DNA of 64,000 bases. Origin: Rhodanobacteraceae bacterium ZG21-1. Lineage in GTDB: Bacteria; Pseudomonadota; Gammaproteobacteria; Xanthomonadales; Rhodanobacteraceae. The stretch covers positions 1,116,001 to 1,180,000 of the forward strand of contig JAJEJU010000025.1 in the NCBI GenBank assembly GCA_021390615.1. Reading direction: 5' to 3'. The position numbers were made by a program, and so were the translations under genes. A model generated the notes under the pieces. It saw nothing but the letters and a program-made list of their open reading frames with translations, searched no databases and was not told the origin of the DNA. Of the stretch, positions 34,039 through 43,071 are shown piece after piece. Within the stretch, counting starts at the first letter, position 1. Each line of letters opens with the position of its first letter.

Positions 34039-35498
34039 CCATCAGCTCGACTGACTACGCGCTGTTATCTCAGGATGCCTACAGCGACCGCCCGCTCAAC
34101 ACCAACTTCCAGCTCGGCGGCGTCACCTACCAGGCGATCGACCACGCCAACAATCCCACCACCGGCTTCCAGGCCACCGCCTACGAGCGCACCGATACGC
34201 ACGAAGTGGTGATCGCCTACCGCGGCAGCGAATTCGGCCGCGAGCCGCTGCAGGACGGCGGCACCGACGTCGGCATGGCCCTGGCCGGCTTCAACGCGCA
34301 GGCGCCCGACGCAATGGCCTTCACCAGCAAGGTGATGACCGAGGCGAAGCAGAGCGCGGACGAAAACCACACTCCGCTCAACGTCACCGTCACCGGCCAT
34401 TCGCTCGGCGGCACCCTGGCCGAAATGGCTTCCTACAAGTACGGCCTGCACGGCGAAACCTTCAACGCCTTCGGCGCCGCCGGACTGGTCGGCGTGCCGC
34501 AGGGCGGCAACCAGATCATCGACAACGTGCGCGCCACCGACGTGGTCAGCGCGGCCAGCGCGCATTTCGGCGAGGTGCGCGTCTATGCCACCCAGCAGGA
34601 CGTCGATCATCTCAAGCAGGAAGGCTACCGCAACGACAGCGGCCTGCTGAGCCCGCGCAATCCGATCGGCGAGGTGATCAAGGACGTCGGTCCGGCGCAC
34701 GCCATCGACAACTTCGTGCCGGACAGCAAGACCCTGGGCCACACCATCATGACCCCGGAAAACGCGGCGATCTACCAAGACAACAAGGGCATGATCGACC
34801 GCTACCGCAACGACATCCGCGACATCCGCACGATCGCCGCGGCGCCCGGCGTGGCGGTCACCACCACGGTCGAGGGCGTGGCGCACGGCGTCGAGTACGC
34901 CGGCCACGAGATCGCCCAGGGCGCGCGCGCCGTCGGCCACGCCGTCAAGGAAGGCGCCCAGGCGGTCGAGCACGGCGTCGAATACGTCGGCCACGAGATC
35001 GGCAAAGGTGTGCACGCCGTCGAGCAGCGTATCGAGCATGTGTTTCACAAAAATCACGCCAGCGCGGCGCCGACCAGCCTGGACCAGTCCGATCACCCGG
35101 GCAATGCCATGTACGAGCAGGCACGCAGCGGCGTGCAGAAACTCGATGCACAGCAGGGCCGCGCCTCCGACCAGCACAGCGACAATCTGGCCGCCTCGCT
35201 GACCGTGGCTGCGCAGCGCGACGGCTTGAATCAGATCAACCACGTGGTGCTCAGCGAGGACGCCAGCCGCACCTACGCCGTACAGGGCGACATGCGCTCG
35301 CCGCTCAAGCAGGTGGCCCAGGTCGACACCGCCCAGGCCATCAATACGCCGGTCGCGCAGAGCAGCGCCACCTGGCAGCAGCAGGCCAGCCAGCAGCAGG
35401 CGAATCCGACCCAGGCGATACAGCCCGCCCAGCAGACGCCCACGCCGCAGCCGCAGCAGCCGGCGCCGCAGCAGCCCGCTCAGGCCCGCCAGCAATAA
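34035..35498 (+). CDS. X-T4SS effector: class 3 lipase + XVIPCD
   Basis: 487 residues. The N-terminal alpha/beta-hydrolase has the lipase class 3 nucleophile elbow VTGHSLGGTLAEMASYKYG (Ser123), AYRGSEFGREPLQDGGTDV before it and FNAFGAAGLVGVP after. Residues about 280-340 are a repetitive helical linker (GHEIAQGARAVGHAV, GHEIGKGVHAVEQRIEHV). The XVIPCD follows (HPGNAMYEQARSGVQKLD, RASDQHSDNLAASLTVAAQ) with a very Gln/Pro-rich tail. It should hydrolyse membrane lipids of the target cell. Immunity gene at 33403. Confidence 0.9.
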   Translation: MTISSTDYALLSQDAYSDRPLNTNFQLGGVTYQAIDHANNPTTGFQATAYERTDTHEVVIAYRGSEFGREPLQDGGTDVGMALAGFNAQAPDAMAFTSKVMTEAKQSADENHTPLNVTVTGHSLGGTLAEMASYKYGLHGETFNAFGAAGLVGVPQGGNQIIDNVRATDVVSAASAHFGEVRVYATQQDVDHLKQEGYRNDSGLLSPRNPIGEVIKDVGPAHAIDNFVPDSKTLGHTIMTPENAAIYQDNKGMIDRYRNDIRDIRTIAAAPGVAVTTTVEGVAHGVEYAGHEIAQGARAVGHAVKEGAQAVEHGVEYVGHEIGKGVHAVEQRIEHVFHKNHASAAPTSLDQSDHPGNAMYEQARSGVQKLDAQQGRASDQHSDNLAASLTVAAQRDGLNQINHVVLSEDASRTYAVQGDMRSPLKQVAQVDTAQAINTPVAQSSATWQQQASQQQANPTQAIQPAQQTPTPQPQQPAPQQPAQARQQ

Positions 35499-35510
35499 GC
35501 GACCTCCAAT

Positions 35511-35541
35511 GCCGGCCATGCCGCATCACGACATGGCCGGC
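35511..35541 (+). repeat. 10-bp inverted repeat after the lipase effector
   Basis: GCCGGCCATG (35511-35520) and its exact complement (35532-35541), 11-nt loop. It lies 12 bp after the lipase stop, without T-run. It probably forms the 3' end or a processing hairpin of the effector transcript; 35542-35734 up to virD4 holds nothing else recognised. Confidence 0.5.
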
Positions 35542-35734
35542 CCGGCAGGCCGGCGCCGGGATGGTCTCCACTTGAAGGAAGCCGCGCGCAGGCACTAATC
35601 TCCGCGAGATTCCGGCCTGCGCCCAGGCGCCACGGAAGCGACCGCACGCTGTGCGGCCGCGTCGGCGCGCAGGCCCGGACGCTCGACCAACCAGGGGGCT
35701 CCCGCCAGGGACGCGTAGATCAGGACGGAACTTC

Positions 35735-37420
35735 ATGAGCAAAGGCAAATGGTTTTGGGCAGGCGTGCTGCTGCTGGTCGCCGTGGTCGCAGGCGAATGC
35801 CTGTCCGGATATCTGGCGCTGCTGTTCCTGCGCCTAGGCACCGGCAACTTCAAGTGGAACCTCTACATCGACTACCTGCGCTCGCTGAGCGACCCGCAGG
35901 TGGCGCCGTACGCCAACCGCATCAAGCTGGCCGGCTATATCGGCTTCGGCCTGTTCTTCGCCGGCTGGCTGGTAGTGCTCTATCTGATGGCGCGGCAGAA
36001 GAAGCAGTCCATGCATGGCGACGCCCGCTTCGCCACCACCCACGACCTCGCCAAGAGCGGCATGTTCAAGCAGGCCAACAACGGCGTCCTGGTGGGCAAG
36101 TTCCACGGCAAGCTGGTGCGCCTGCCCGGGCAGCAGTTCGTGATCCTGGCCGCGCCCACCCGCTCGGGCAAGGGCGTCGGCGTGGTCATCCCCAACCTGC
36201 TCGACTACCAGGAAACCATGGTGGTGCTGGACATCAAGCAGGAAAACTATGAGCTGACCAGCGGCTGGCGCGCCAGCCAGGGCCACGACATCTACCTGTT
36301 CAATCCGTTCGCCGAGGATCGCCGCACCCATCGCTGGAATCCGCTGAGCTATGTCTCCAAGGATCCGGCCTTCCGCGTCTCCGACCTGATGAGCATCGCG
36401 GCGATGCTCTATCCGGACGGCTCGGACGACCAGAAGTTCTGGGTCAGCCAGGCCCGCAACGCCTTCATGGCGTTCAGCCTGTTCCTGTGCGAGAAGTGGG
36501 AAGCCGACGAGAAAAAGGGCCTGCCGCTGCAGCTGCGCGAGAAGCCTACGCTCGGTGCGATCTACCGGCTCTCCTCGGGCAACGGCACGGACCTGAAGCC
36601 GTTCTACCAAACCCTGGCGCAGCAGCCCTACCTGAGCAGCAATGCGCAGTCCGCCTTCGCCAACCTGCTGTCGCAGGCGAACGAGACCTTCGCCTCGATC
36701 CTGGGCACCTTCAAGGAACCGCTGAACGCCTGGATCAACCCGGTGCTCGACGCGGCCACCAGCGACGACGACTTCATGCTCACCGACGTGCGCCGCAAGC
36801 GCATGACCATCTACATCGGCATCCAGCCGAACAAGTTGTCCGAAAGCCGGCTGATCGTGAACCTGTTCTTCAGCCAGCTGATCAACCAGAACACCAAGGA
36901 ACTGCCGCAGAACAACAAGGAGCTGAAGCATCAGTGCCTGTTGCTGATGGACGAGTTCACTTCGATCGGCAAGGTGGACATCATCGCTTCGGCGGTGTCC
37001 TACATGGCCGGCTACAACGTGCGCCTGCTGCCGATCATCCAGAGCATGGCGCAGCTGGACGCCACCTACGGCAAGGACGTCTCGCGCACCCTGATCACCA
37101 ACCACGCGCTGCAGATCGTCTACGCCCCGCGCGAGCAGCAAGACGCCAACGACTATTCCGAGATGCTCGGCTACACCACCGTGCGCAAGGAAAACGTCAC
37201 CCGCGGCAAGACCAGTGCCGACGTCTCGCGCAGCGAATCGGACGAGCGCCGCGCGCTGATGCTGCCGCAGGAACTGAAGGCGATGGGCAACGACAAGGAA
37301 GTGTTCCTGTACGAAGGCATTCCGCACCCGGTGAAGTGCGAGAAGATCCGCTACTACATGGATCCTTACTTCAAGGCCCGGCTGCTGCCCAAGGTCGACA
37401 TTCCCACGCTCGAGCTGTAA
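35735..37420 (+). CDS. virD4: VirD4 coupling ATPase (T4CP)
   Basis: 561 residues from the ATG at 35735; the longer upstream frame adds only Arg/Pro-rich residues. Two N-terminal membrane helices (about 8-30 and 65-88) precede the VirD4/TraG ATPase: Walker A AAPTRSGKGVGVVIP (Lys146), MVVLDIKQENYELTSGWR, Walker B CLLLMDEFTSIGKVDII and the arginine-bearing SRTLITNHALQIVY. In Xanthomonas, VirD4 binds effector XVIPCDs and hands them to the VirB channel. It lies about 17 kb from virB6, behind the effector genes. Confidence 0.97.
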   Translation: MSKGKWFWAGVLLLVAVVAGECLSGYLALLFLRLGTGNFKWNLYIDYLRSLSDPQVAPYANRIKLAGYIGFGLFFAGWLVVLYLMARQKKQSMHGDARFATTHDLAKSGMFKQANNGVLVGKFHGKLVRLPGQQFVILAAPTRSGKGVGVVIPNLLDYQETMVVLDIKQENYELTSGWRASQGHDIYLFNPFAEDRRTHRWNPLSYVSKDPAFRVSDLMSIAAMLYPDGSDDQKFWVSQARNAFMAFSLFLCEKWEADEKKGLPLQLREKPTLGAIYRLSSGNGTDLKPFYQTLAQQPYLSSNAQSAFANLLSQANETFASILGTFKEPLNAWINPVLDAATSDDDFMLTDVRRKRMTIYIGIQPNKLSESRLIVNLFFSQLINQNTKELPQNNKELKHQCLLLMDEFTSIGKVDIIASAVSYMAGYNVRLLPIIQSMAQLDATYGKDVSRTLITNHALQIVYAPREQQDANDYSEMLGYTTVRKENVTRGKTSADVSRSESDERRALMLPQELKAMGNDKEVFLYEGIPHPVKCEKIRYYMDPYFKARLLPKVDIPTLEL

Positions 37421-37435
37421 GGCGCGTTCTCTTCT

Positions 37436-37458
37436 CCGGCGGCGCCGCGCGCCGCCGG
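37436..37458 (+). repeat. GC hairpin between virD4 and the next gene
   Basis: CCGGCGGCG (37436-37444) pairs with 37450-37458 over a 5-nt loop. No T-run. It may stabilise the virD4 message or partly separate it from the gene at 37491. Confidence 0.45.
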
Positions 37459-37490
37459 CCTCCACGATGGACCTTCCGAGGAAATATCCC

Positions 37491-38069
37491 ATGGAACTCT
37501 CGATGCTTCGCCGCCGCGCCACCCTGGCCGGCTGCGGCCTGGCCCTGCTGCTGCTCGCCGGCAGCGCCGCGGCCGCCCTGCAGGACGAAAACCTGCTGCA
37601 GCCCCTGCCCGACGGCTTCAAGGTCGGCAACCAGCAGCACAACGACCACGCTGCCCTCACCGAAATGGTGCCCAGCAACGAGTCGGTCGACCAGTGGACG
37701 CAGATGGTCACCACCCAGATCTACTTCGACCGCGGCGCGCTCTCGTTCGACAACTATCAGGCGCAGATGGAACAACGCTGGAAAGGCGCCTGCGACTCGG
37801 TGGATTCCCAGCCGGTCACCTCCGGCAAGGAGAACGGCTACGACTTCCGCCTGTGGGTGCAGTCCTGCCACTTCAACGACCCCAAGCACCCGCCCGAAGT
37901 CACCTGGTTCAAGATGATCAAGGGCAACGACAGCACCTACGTGGTGCAGGTGGCCTTCCATGCCGACCCGCAAAAAGACCAGGTGGTCCACTGGATGAAA
38001 TACCTGCGGGGCGTGACGGTGTGCGACACGCGGCTGAAGGATCGGCCCTGCCCGGCCGGCATGCAGTAA
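37491..38069 (+). CDS. Conserved periplasmic protein downstream of virD4
   Basis: 192 residues from the ATG at 37491 (GAGGAAATATCCC upstream). A signal peptide ends near AAA-LQDENLL. The mature part has LLQPLPDGFKVGNQQ, LTEMVPSNESVDQWTQMVTT and two cysteine-containing segments (KGACDSVDS, VQSCHFND, GVTVCDTRL). I recall similar small secreted proteins across Proteobacteria but no assigned function. Adjacent to virD4 in the same direction; a T4SS accessory role is possible but unproven. Confidence 0.7.
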   Translation: MELSMLRRRATLAGCGLALLLLAGSAAAALQDENLLQPLPDGFKVGNQQHNDHAALTEMVPSNESVDQWTQMVTTQIYFDRGALSFDNYQAQMEQRWKGACDSVDSQPVTSGKENGYDFRLWVQSCHFNDPKHPPEVTWFKMIKGNDSTYVVQVAFHADPQKDQVVHWMKYLRGVTVCDTRLKDRPCPAGMQ

Positions 38070-38136
38070 CGGCAGCAGCGTCGCCGCGGCACGCAGCTTT
38101 GCGATCGCCGCGGCCGCGCGCGCTAGACTGGCCGGC

Positions 38137-39507
38137 ATGACGCTGGCACCCGCGCTGCTCGAAACCCTCCGTCGCCATTTCGCCGTCGACGCCTGCTCGA
38201 CCGCCGAAAGCGAGCGGATCGCCTACGCCTACGACAACTCGCGCCGCCGCGCCCTGCCCGACGCGGTGGTGTTTCCCACCGAGCACGCGCAGGTCGAGGC
38301 GCTGGTGGCCGCCTGCCGCGAACACCGGGTGCCGGTGATCGCGCGCGGCCGCGGCACCAACACCACCGGCGCCACCGTGCCGGTAGACGGCGGCGTGGTG
38401 GTGAGCTTCGAACGCATGAACCGGATCCTGCGCATCGATCCGGACAACCGCCTGGCGGTGGTCGAGCCCGGCGTGCTGAACGGCGATCTGCAGCAGGCGC
38501 TGGCGCCGCACGGCTTCTTCTGGCCGCCCGATCCCACCTCGGCGCCATGGTGCAGCATCGGCGGCAACCTGGCCTGCAATTCGGCCGGACCGCGCACGGT
38601 GAAATACGGCAGCCCGCGCGAAAACACCCTGGGCCTGCGCGCGGTCGCCGGCCACGGCCGCGGCTTCCGCTGCGGCACCTACACCAGTAAAGGCGCCACC
38701 GGCTACGACCTCACCCGCCTGCTGATCGGCTCCGAAGGCACGCTTGCCCTGATCACCGAGGCCACGCTCAAGCTCACGCCCAAGCCTTCCGGCTTGCGCA
38801 CCCTGCGCGCCACCTATCGCGACGTCGGCGCCGCCGCCCGCGCGGTGGCACGCATCATGGCGCAGCCGGTCACGCCGTGCGCGCTGGAATTCATCGACGA
38901 CGTGGCGCTGAAGCTGGCGCACGACTACGGCGGCGAAGGCGTGCCGCTGGCCGGCGCCATGCTGATGATCGAGGTGGACGGCGAACCGGGCACGCTGGCC
39001 TCGGCGGTGGAAGCGGTTTCGCAGGCGGCGCGCGGCGACGGCCTGGAAACCTTGAAGGTGGCTGAGACGGCGGCGGAGACCGCCGCGCTGTGGTCCGCGC
39101 GCAAGGCGCTGTCGCCGGCCCAGCGCACCATCTCGCCGAACAAGATCAACGAGGACGTGGTGGTGCCGGTGAGCCGGCTGCCCGAGCTGGTCGACGGCAT
39201 CAAGCGGCTGGCGGCGCGCCACGACGTGCTGATCGTCAGCTTCGGCCACGCCGGCAACGGCAACCTGCACGTGAACCTGCTGCCGCGCGACGAAGCCGAG
39301 CGCGAGCGTGCGCACGCCTGCCTGGCCGAGGTGTTCGCCCTGGTGATCGAACTCGAAGGCACGCTGTCGGGCGAGCACGGCATCGGCCTGGTCAAGCGCG
39401 AATTCATGCCCTTGGCGCTGCAGCCCGACACGCTGGAGCTGATGCGCCGGGTCAAGACTGCCTTCGATCCGGACGGCATTCTCAATCCTGGCAAGCTGCT
39501 GCCGTAG
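38137..39507 (+). CDS. FAD-linked oxidase (D-lactate dehydrogenase / GlcD type)
   Basis: 456 residues. An FAD-binding type 4 domain (about 40-180) has VIARGRGTNTTGATVPVDGG, VVEPGVLNGDLQQALAPHG and CSIGGNLACNSAGPRTVKYG. The C-terminal FAD-oxidase domain has SFGHAGNGNLHVNLLPR and LSGEHGIGLVKREFMPL. These proteins oxidise D-2-hydroxyacids such as D-lactate or glycolate and pass electrons to quinone or cytochrome. Substrate cannot be decided from sequence. A TAGACT element seven bases before the ATG suggests a leaderless transcript. Confidence 0.88.
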   Translation: MTLAPALLETLRRHFAVDACSTAESERIAYAYDNSRRRALPDAVVFPTEHAQVEALVAACREHRVPVIARGRGTNTTGATVPVDGGVVVSFERMNRILRIDPDNRLAVVEPGVLNGDLQQALAPHGFFWPPDPTSAPWCSIGGNLACNSAGPRTVKYGSPRENTLGLRAVAGHGRGFRCGTYTSKGATGYDLTRLLIGSEGTLALITEATLKLTPKPSGLRTLRATYRDVGAAARAVARIMAQPVTPCALEFIDDVALKLAHDYGGEGVPLAGAMLMIEVDGEPGTLASAVEAVSQAARGDGLETLKVAETAAETAALWSARKALSPAQRTISPNKINEDVVVPVSRLPELVDGIKRLAARHDVLIVSFGHAGNGNLHVNLLPRDEAERERAHACLAEVFALVIELEGTLSGEHGIGLVKREFMPLALQPDTLELMRRVKTAFDPDGILNPGKLLP

Positions 39508-39859
39508 GCCGCCTGTCTTGGGCCTTCCCGAAGGCCTCCTCGCCGAAGGGACTCATCCCGTCGCCGAGAGCGAAGGCACGCAGACCAGGCACGCACGAGC
39601 ATCTTGATCAGCGACCGCGTGATGACGACGCAGCCTTGAAGGCAAACTGCCTGGCGTGACGGGACAGCTCGCCGATGGCGGCCATGCCCTCACCACTTTC
39701 TCGGTGCGGCCCGCTGCGCCTTTGCGCATCCTTCCGAGCAGCCCACGCAGTCTGCGCCACGATCGGCTCCCCAGCCGTCGCCACCAAGCAACGCGCGCTT
39801 CGCGAAGACCATGAAACCAACGCTTCGAACCAAGCCTGCCGCTGCGCTGCGCGCACCAC
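39508..39859 (+). other. Convergent intergenic stretch, no gene recognised
   Basis: About 350 bases between the oxidase and the two-component genes. A short hairpin (GGCCTT 39521-39526 with AAGGCC 39531-39536) lies just after the oxidase stop and could be a weak terminator. The rest has open frames on both strands without recognisable protein features. Confidence 0.4.
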
Positions 39860-40642
39860 TTACATCTGCCGGAACAGCCCCAGATAGCTGCGACTCACCG
39901 GCAGCACTTCCGAACGGCCACGCAGGTGAATGCTCGCGGTCTCGTGCTCGCCGCGGGTGACGTGGCTGATCGCGCGCAGGTTGACCACCACCGAACGGTG
40001 CACCTGCGCGAACTGCGCCGGATCGAGCTGGCCCAGCAGTTCCTTCAGCGGCGTGCTGATCAAGGCCTCGCCCGGCTGGCCGCCCTCGCCGCGCCAGGCG
40101 ACGCGGGTGTATTTCGCATCGGCGCGCAGATAGTCCACTTCGTCGACCGCGATCAGGCGCAGCGTCGGCCCGACCTGCGCGCGGATCCAGCGCAGCGGCG
40201 CCGGCGCACGATGGCTTTGCAGCTGCTCGGCCAACTGCTGCAGCAGCGCCTCGGTATGCAGCGCCGGCCGCTGCGCCTGCAGCCGCTCCTGCAGGCGCGC
40301 CACCGTCTCGGCCAGCCGCGCCGGCTCCACCGGCTTCACCAGATAGTCGAGCACACCCTGCGCGAACGCCTGCACCGCGTAGTGATCGTAGGCGGTGACG
40401 AACACCAGGTGCGCGCGGCGACCGATCTGGCGCGCCGCCTCGATGCCGGACACGCCGGGCATGTGCACGTCGAGAAAGCAGATGTCCGGGCGCTGCGCCT
40501 CGAACTGCTCGAGCGCCTCGCGGCCGTGGCGCGCCTGCGCGACCACCGCCAGCTCGGGCCAGGCCTGCGCCAGCTGCCGCGCCAGCGCCTCGCGCAGCAG
40601 CGGCTCGTCGTCGGCGATCAAGGCAGTGGGATGCGCGGCCAT
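39860..40642 (-). CDS. LytTR-family response regulator
   Basis: 260 residues from the ATG at 40642. The receiver domain has ALIADDEPLLREAL (acidic pocket 11-13), CFLDVHMPG (phospho-acceptor Asp58) and a conserved lysine in VLDYLVKPVEP. The C-terminal LytTR DNA-binding domain has IAVDEVDYLRADAKYTRVAW and FAQVHRSVVVNLRAI. Its ATG overlaps the kinase stop (ATGA), so the two form one operon. Likely controls a membrane or envelope response; targets unknown. Confidence 0.95.
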   Translation of the reverse strand: MAAHPTALIADDEPLLREALARQLAQAWPELAVVAQARHGREALEQFEAQRPDICFLDVHMPGVSGIEAARQIGRRAHLVFVTAYDHYAVQAFAQGVLDYLVKPVEPARLAETVARLQERLQAQRPALHTEALLQQLAEQLQSHRAPAPLRWIRAQVGPTLRLIAVDEVDYLRADAKYTRVAWRGEGGQPGEALISTPLKELLGQLDPAQFAQVHRSVVVNLRAISHVTRGEHETASIHLRGRSEVLPVSRSYLGLFRQM

Positions 40643-41751
40643 CAGCCGGCCGCCTCGCGCGCCGGCAGATCGAGTTCGGCGCGGGTGCCGCGCGGCGAAC
40701 GCGCGACCACGCGCAGTTGCACAGTTTCGCCGAAGCTCAGGCGCAAACGCTCGCGCAGCATCGCCAGGCCGGTGCCCAGGCCGCCGCCGGCCTGGCCCAG
40801 GCCTACGCCGCTGTCGTCCACGCAGACCAGGCAGCGCTCGCCGCGGCGTTGCACGCGCAGCTCGATCGTGCCGCCCTCTTCGCTGGGGTCGATGCCGTGG
40901 CGCACGGCGTTCTCCACCAGGGTCAGCAGGCTCATCGGCGGGCAATGCAGATGCAGCACGTCCGCCTCTGCCTGCAGGTTGAACTGCAGCCGGTCCGGCA
41001 TGCGCATGTGCATCAGCTCGAGGTAGGCACGCACCAGCTGCAGCTCCTGCTCGAAGCTGCTGCCGGCATCGTGCAGGCGCGGCACGGCGGCGCGCAGATA
41101 GGCGATCAAGCTGCGCAACAGCGCAGGCGCCTGCGGCGATCCGGTCTCGACCAGGGCCTGCACGTTGGCCAGCGTGTTGAACAGAAAATGCGGCGCCACC
41201 TGCGCCTGCATCAGGTGCAGCCGCGCATCCAGCGCCTGGCGCTCCAGCTCGCTGCGCTCCAGCTCGAAAGCCAGCGCCTGATGGCGCGCGAACGCATCTT
41301 TCTGCCGCACCAGGGCGCCGAGCGCGATCCACGGCGCGAACAGCAGGCCGACCACGCTCAAGGTGCCGAATCCCTCGAGGCGGTCCGCATCGGTCCAGAA
41401 CGGCGGCGCGCCGGCCGGCGTCGACCAGGCGTAGATCACCCAGGTGCCGAGCGGCATCGCCAGGGCGACGCCGAACACCTGCAGCACCCAGCGGGCCAGC
41501 CAGGCGGGAAGTCTTCGCGGCCACTGCTCGAACACGCCGAATACCAGCATCGCCAGCAGCCCGAGCGCGAACGCACGCAACAGCAGCGAGCCCAGTCCCG
41601 AGCTCCAGCCGGGACTGAGCAACAGCCCCAGCGCCAGCGCGACGCCCAGCGAGGTCAGCACGCGGCGCCAGCCCAGCAGCAAGGCCAGGCCGTGCGGTTT
41701 CGATGCGAGGGAAGCAGCGGACATGGCGGAAAGATAACCCAGCGTGTTCAT
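40642..41751 (-). CDS. LytS/YehU-type sensor histidine kinase
   Basis: 369 residues. Four hydrophobic segments between about residues 20 and 145 form the membrane sensor. The His_kinase domain has MQAQVAPHFLFNTLANVQAL (His188), followed by a HATPase domain with PPMSLLTLVENAVRHGIDPS and DDSGVGLGQAGGGLGTGLAM. There is no periplasmic sensor domain, so the signal is probably sensed within or at the membrane. Cognate to the LytTR regulator it overlaps. Confidence 0.95.
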   Translation of the reverse strand: MNTLGYLSAMSAASLASKPHGLALLLGWRRVLTSLGVALALGLLLSPGWSSGLGSLLLRAFALGLLAMLVFGVFEQWPRRLPAWLARWVLQVFGVALAMPLGTWVIYAWSTPAGAPPFWTDADRLEGFGTLSVVGLLFAPWIALGALVRQKDAFARHQALAFELERSELERQALDARLHLMQAQVAPHFLFNTLANVQALVETGSPQAPALLRSLIAYLRAAVPRLHDAGSSFEQELQLVRAYLELMHMRMPDRLQFNLQAEADVLHLHCPPMSLLTLVENAVRHGIDPSEEGGTIELRVQRRGERCLVCVDDSGVGLGQAGGGLGTGLAMLRERLRLSFGETVQLRVVARSPRGTRAELDLPAREAAG

Positions 41752-41793
41752 CGGTGCGGGCCAGGCATGCCCACGACGTGATCGCGAGACCGG

Positions 41794-42639
41794 CTACAGA
41801 TGCGGCAGCCACATGGCGAAGAAGGCGGCGCCGATGCCCGCCAGCATCGGCAGGGTGAGCGCACCGAGCCCCACCGCCATGGCGAGCCGGCGGCGCGGAT
41901 CGCGATGCCGCTGCGCGCGGAAATACAGCTCCAGCACGGCCAGCGGCAGCAGGTATTGCGCGAAGGCGAGGAAGGTCAGGAACGGCCCCGCGAAGGTATC
42001 CGGATCGAAGCCCACCGGGCCGCGGTTCAACAGCAGCCAGAACATCAGGCCGATGCGGAAGAACCAGACGCCGCTGGCCGCCAGGAACAACCGCATCGCC
42101 CAACGCCGGTGTTCTTCGATGCGCCTGGCCCGCGCACAGCGCCAGGCCTGACCGGCGAAAGCCAGCATCAACAGCGCATTGCCGCTGATCGCCACATGCT
42201 GGGAGGCATCGCCGGGTGTGTCGCGCAGACACACCATGGCGAGGCCGCCGCCGGCCATGATGGCAGCGGCGAGCAGATAGAGCCGGCCGTTCCAGCGATG
42301 GAAGGCCGGTGCGTGACGGCGCAGTGCGGGCAGCAGCTGCAGCGCGCCGCCGATCATCATCACCACCGCGAACAGCAGATGCATCGCCAGCACCGCGTTG
42401 AGCGCCTCGCTGCCCGGCACATAGCCATGCGGCATCACCTGGTTCCATGCCGTGTAGCGCCCCTGCGCGGCGGTGCGTCCATAGAAGGCCACCACGTAGA
42501 TCGCGAAGAGCAGCTGACCGAACACCGCCGCGCCCAGCCAGCCGGCAGCGGCTATGCGCAAGAATCGTGTGTACCGCTCCGAAGACGGCTGCCGGACGGC
42601 TGCCGGGGTGATCGTGCTCGCAGACTGGTCGGGGCGCAC
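41794..42639 (-). CDS. DUF2306-type polytopic membrane protein
   Basis: I choose the GTG at 42639, preceded by GGAGAACTCCT; an upstream TTG at 42702 gives 21 more non-conserved residues. 281 residues with about seven membrane helices, including AAAGWLGAAVFGQLLFAIYV, LLFAVVMMIGGALQLLPALR, HRWNGRLYLLAAAIMAGGGL and FLTFLAFAQYLLPLAVLELY. The histidines in AFHRWNG, ASQHVA and EEHRRWAMR are typical of the family and could bind haem or metal. Function unknown. Confidence 0.8.
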   Translation of the reverse strand: MRPDQSASTITPAAVRQPSSERYTRFLRIAAAGWLGAAVFGQLLFAIYVVAFYGRTAAQGRYTAWNQVMPHGYVPGSEALNAVLAMHLLFAVVMMIGGALQLLPALRRHAPAFHRWNGRLYLLAAAIMAGGGLAMVCLRDTPGDASQHVAISGNALLMLAFAGQAWRCARARRIEEHRRWAMRLFLAASGVWFFRIGLMFWLLLNRGPVGFDPDTFAGPFLTFLAFAQYLLPLAVLELYFRAQRHRDPRRRLAMAVGLGALTLPMLAGIGAAFFAMWLPHL

Positions 42640-43071
42640 AGGAGTTCTCCAGAGGGGACTCCGTGCAGCCTCGATGAGGCTTGCCGACGATGAAAGCACC
42701 AAAGGGACGAACCACGCCCTGACATGGACCAGGCACGCGATGCGACGACGAATCCGACGGCGACCGGCTCATGACGGGATCGATCCGCTGCGGCCGCGCA
42801 GGCGCGCCGCGCTCTCGTACATTTGTGTGACCACAGCGACGCGGCCCATGACAGGCGCTCAATCCGCGCATTGCGTCACGGTGTCGTACGCCTGCGCTGC
42901 TAGATTCCTGTACGCCGCCGCATGGTCCAGGGGGATGGGCGGCATCCGGGCACGGCCCGGACATCTTCATCACGGTCGACCCATCTGCAAGGACGGTGGT
43001 TGGTTGGCTCTACGTCCCTTGCATTCGCGTCGACTCCACGCAGCGGAACGCTGCTCAAAGGAGAGAACAAC
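42640..43071 (+). other. Divergent promoter region, nothing else recognised
   Basis: About 430 bases between the DUF2306 gene and the secreted hydrolase, which diverge. A strong ribosome site AAAGGAGAG precedes the GTG at 43072. TAGATT at 42901-42906 could be a -10 element, but a matching -35 is not convincing. No gene or repeat is supported. Confidence 0.4.

Noticed and set aside
39860-42973. A single 1037-codon minus-strand gene
   Set aside because: Only its last 260 codons are a real protein (the LytTR regulator). The rest runs antisense-frame through the kinase and DUF2306 genes.
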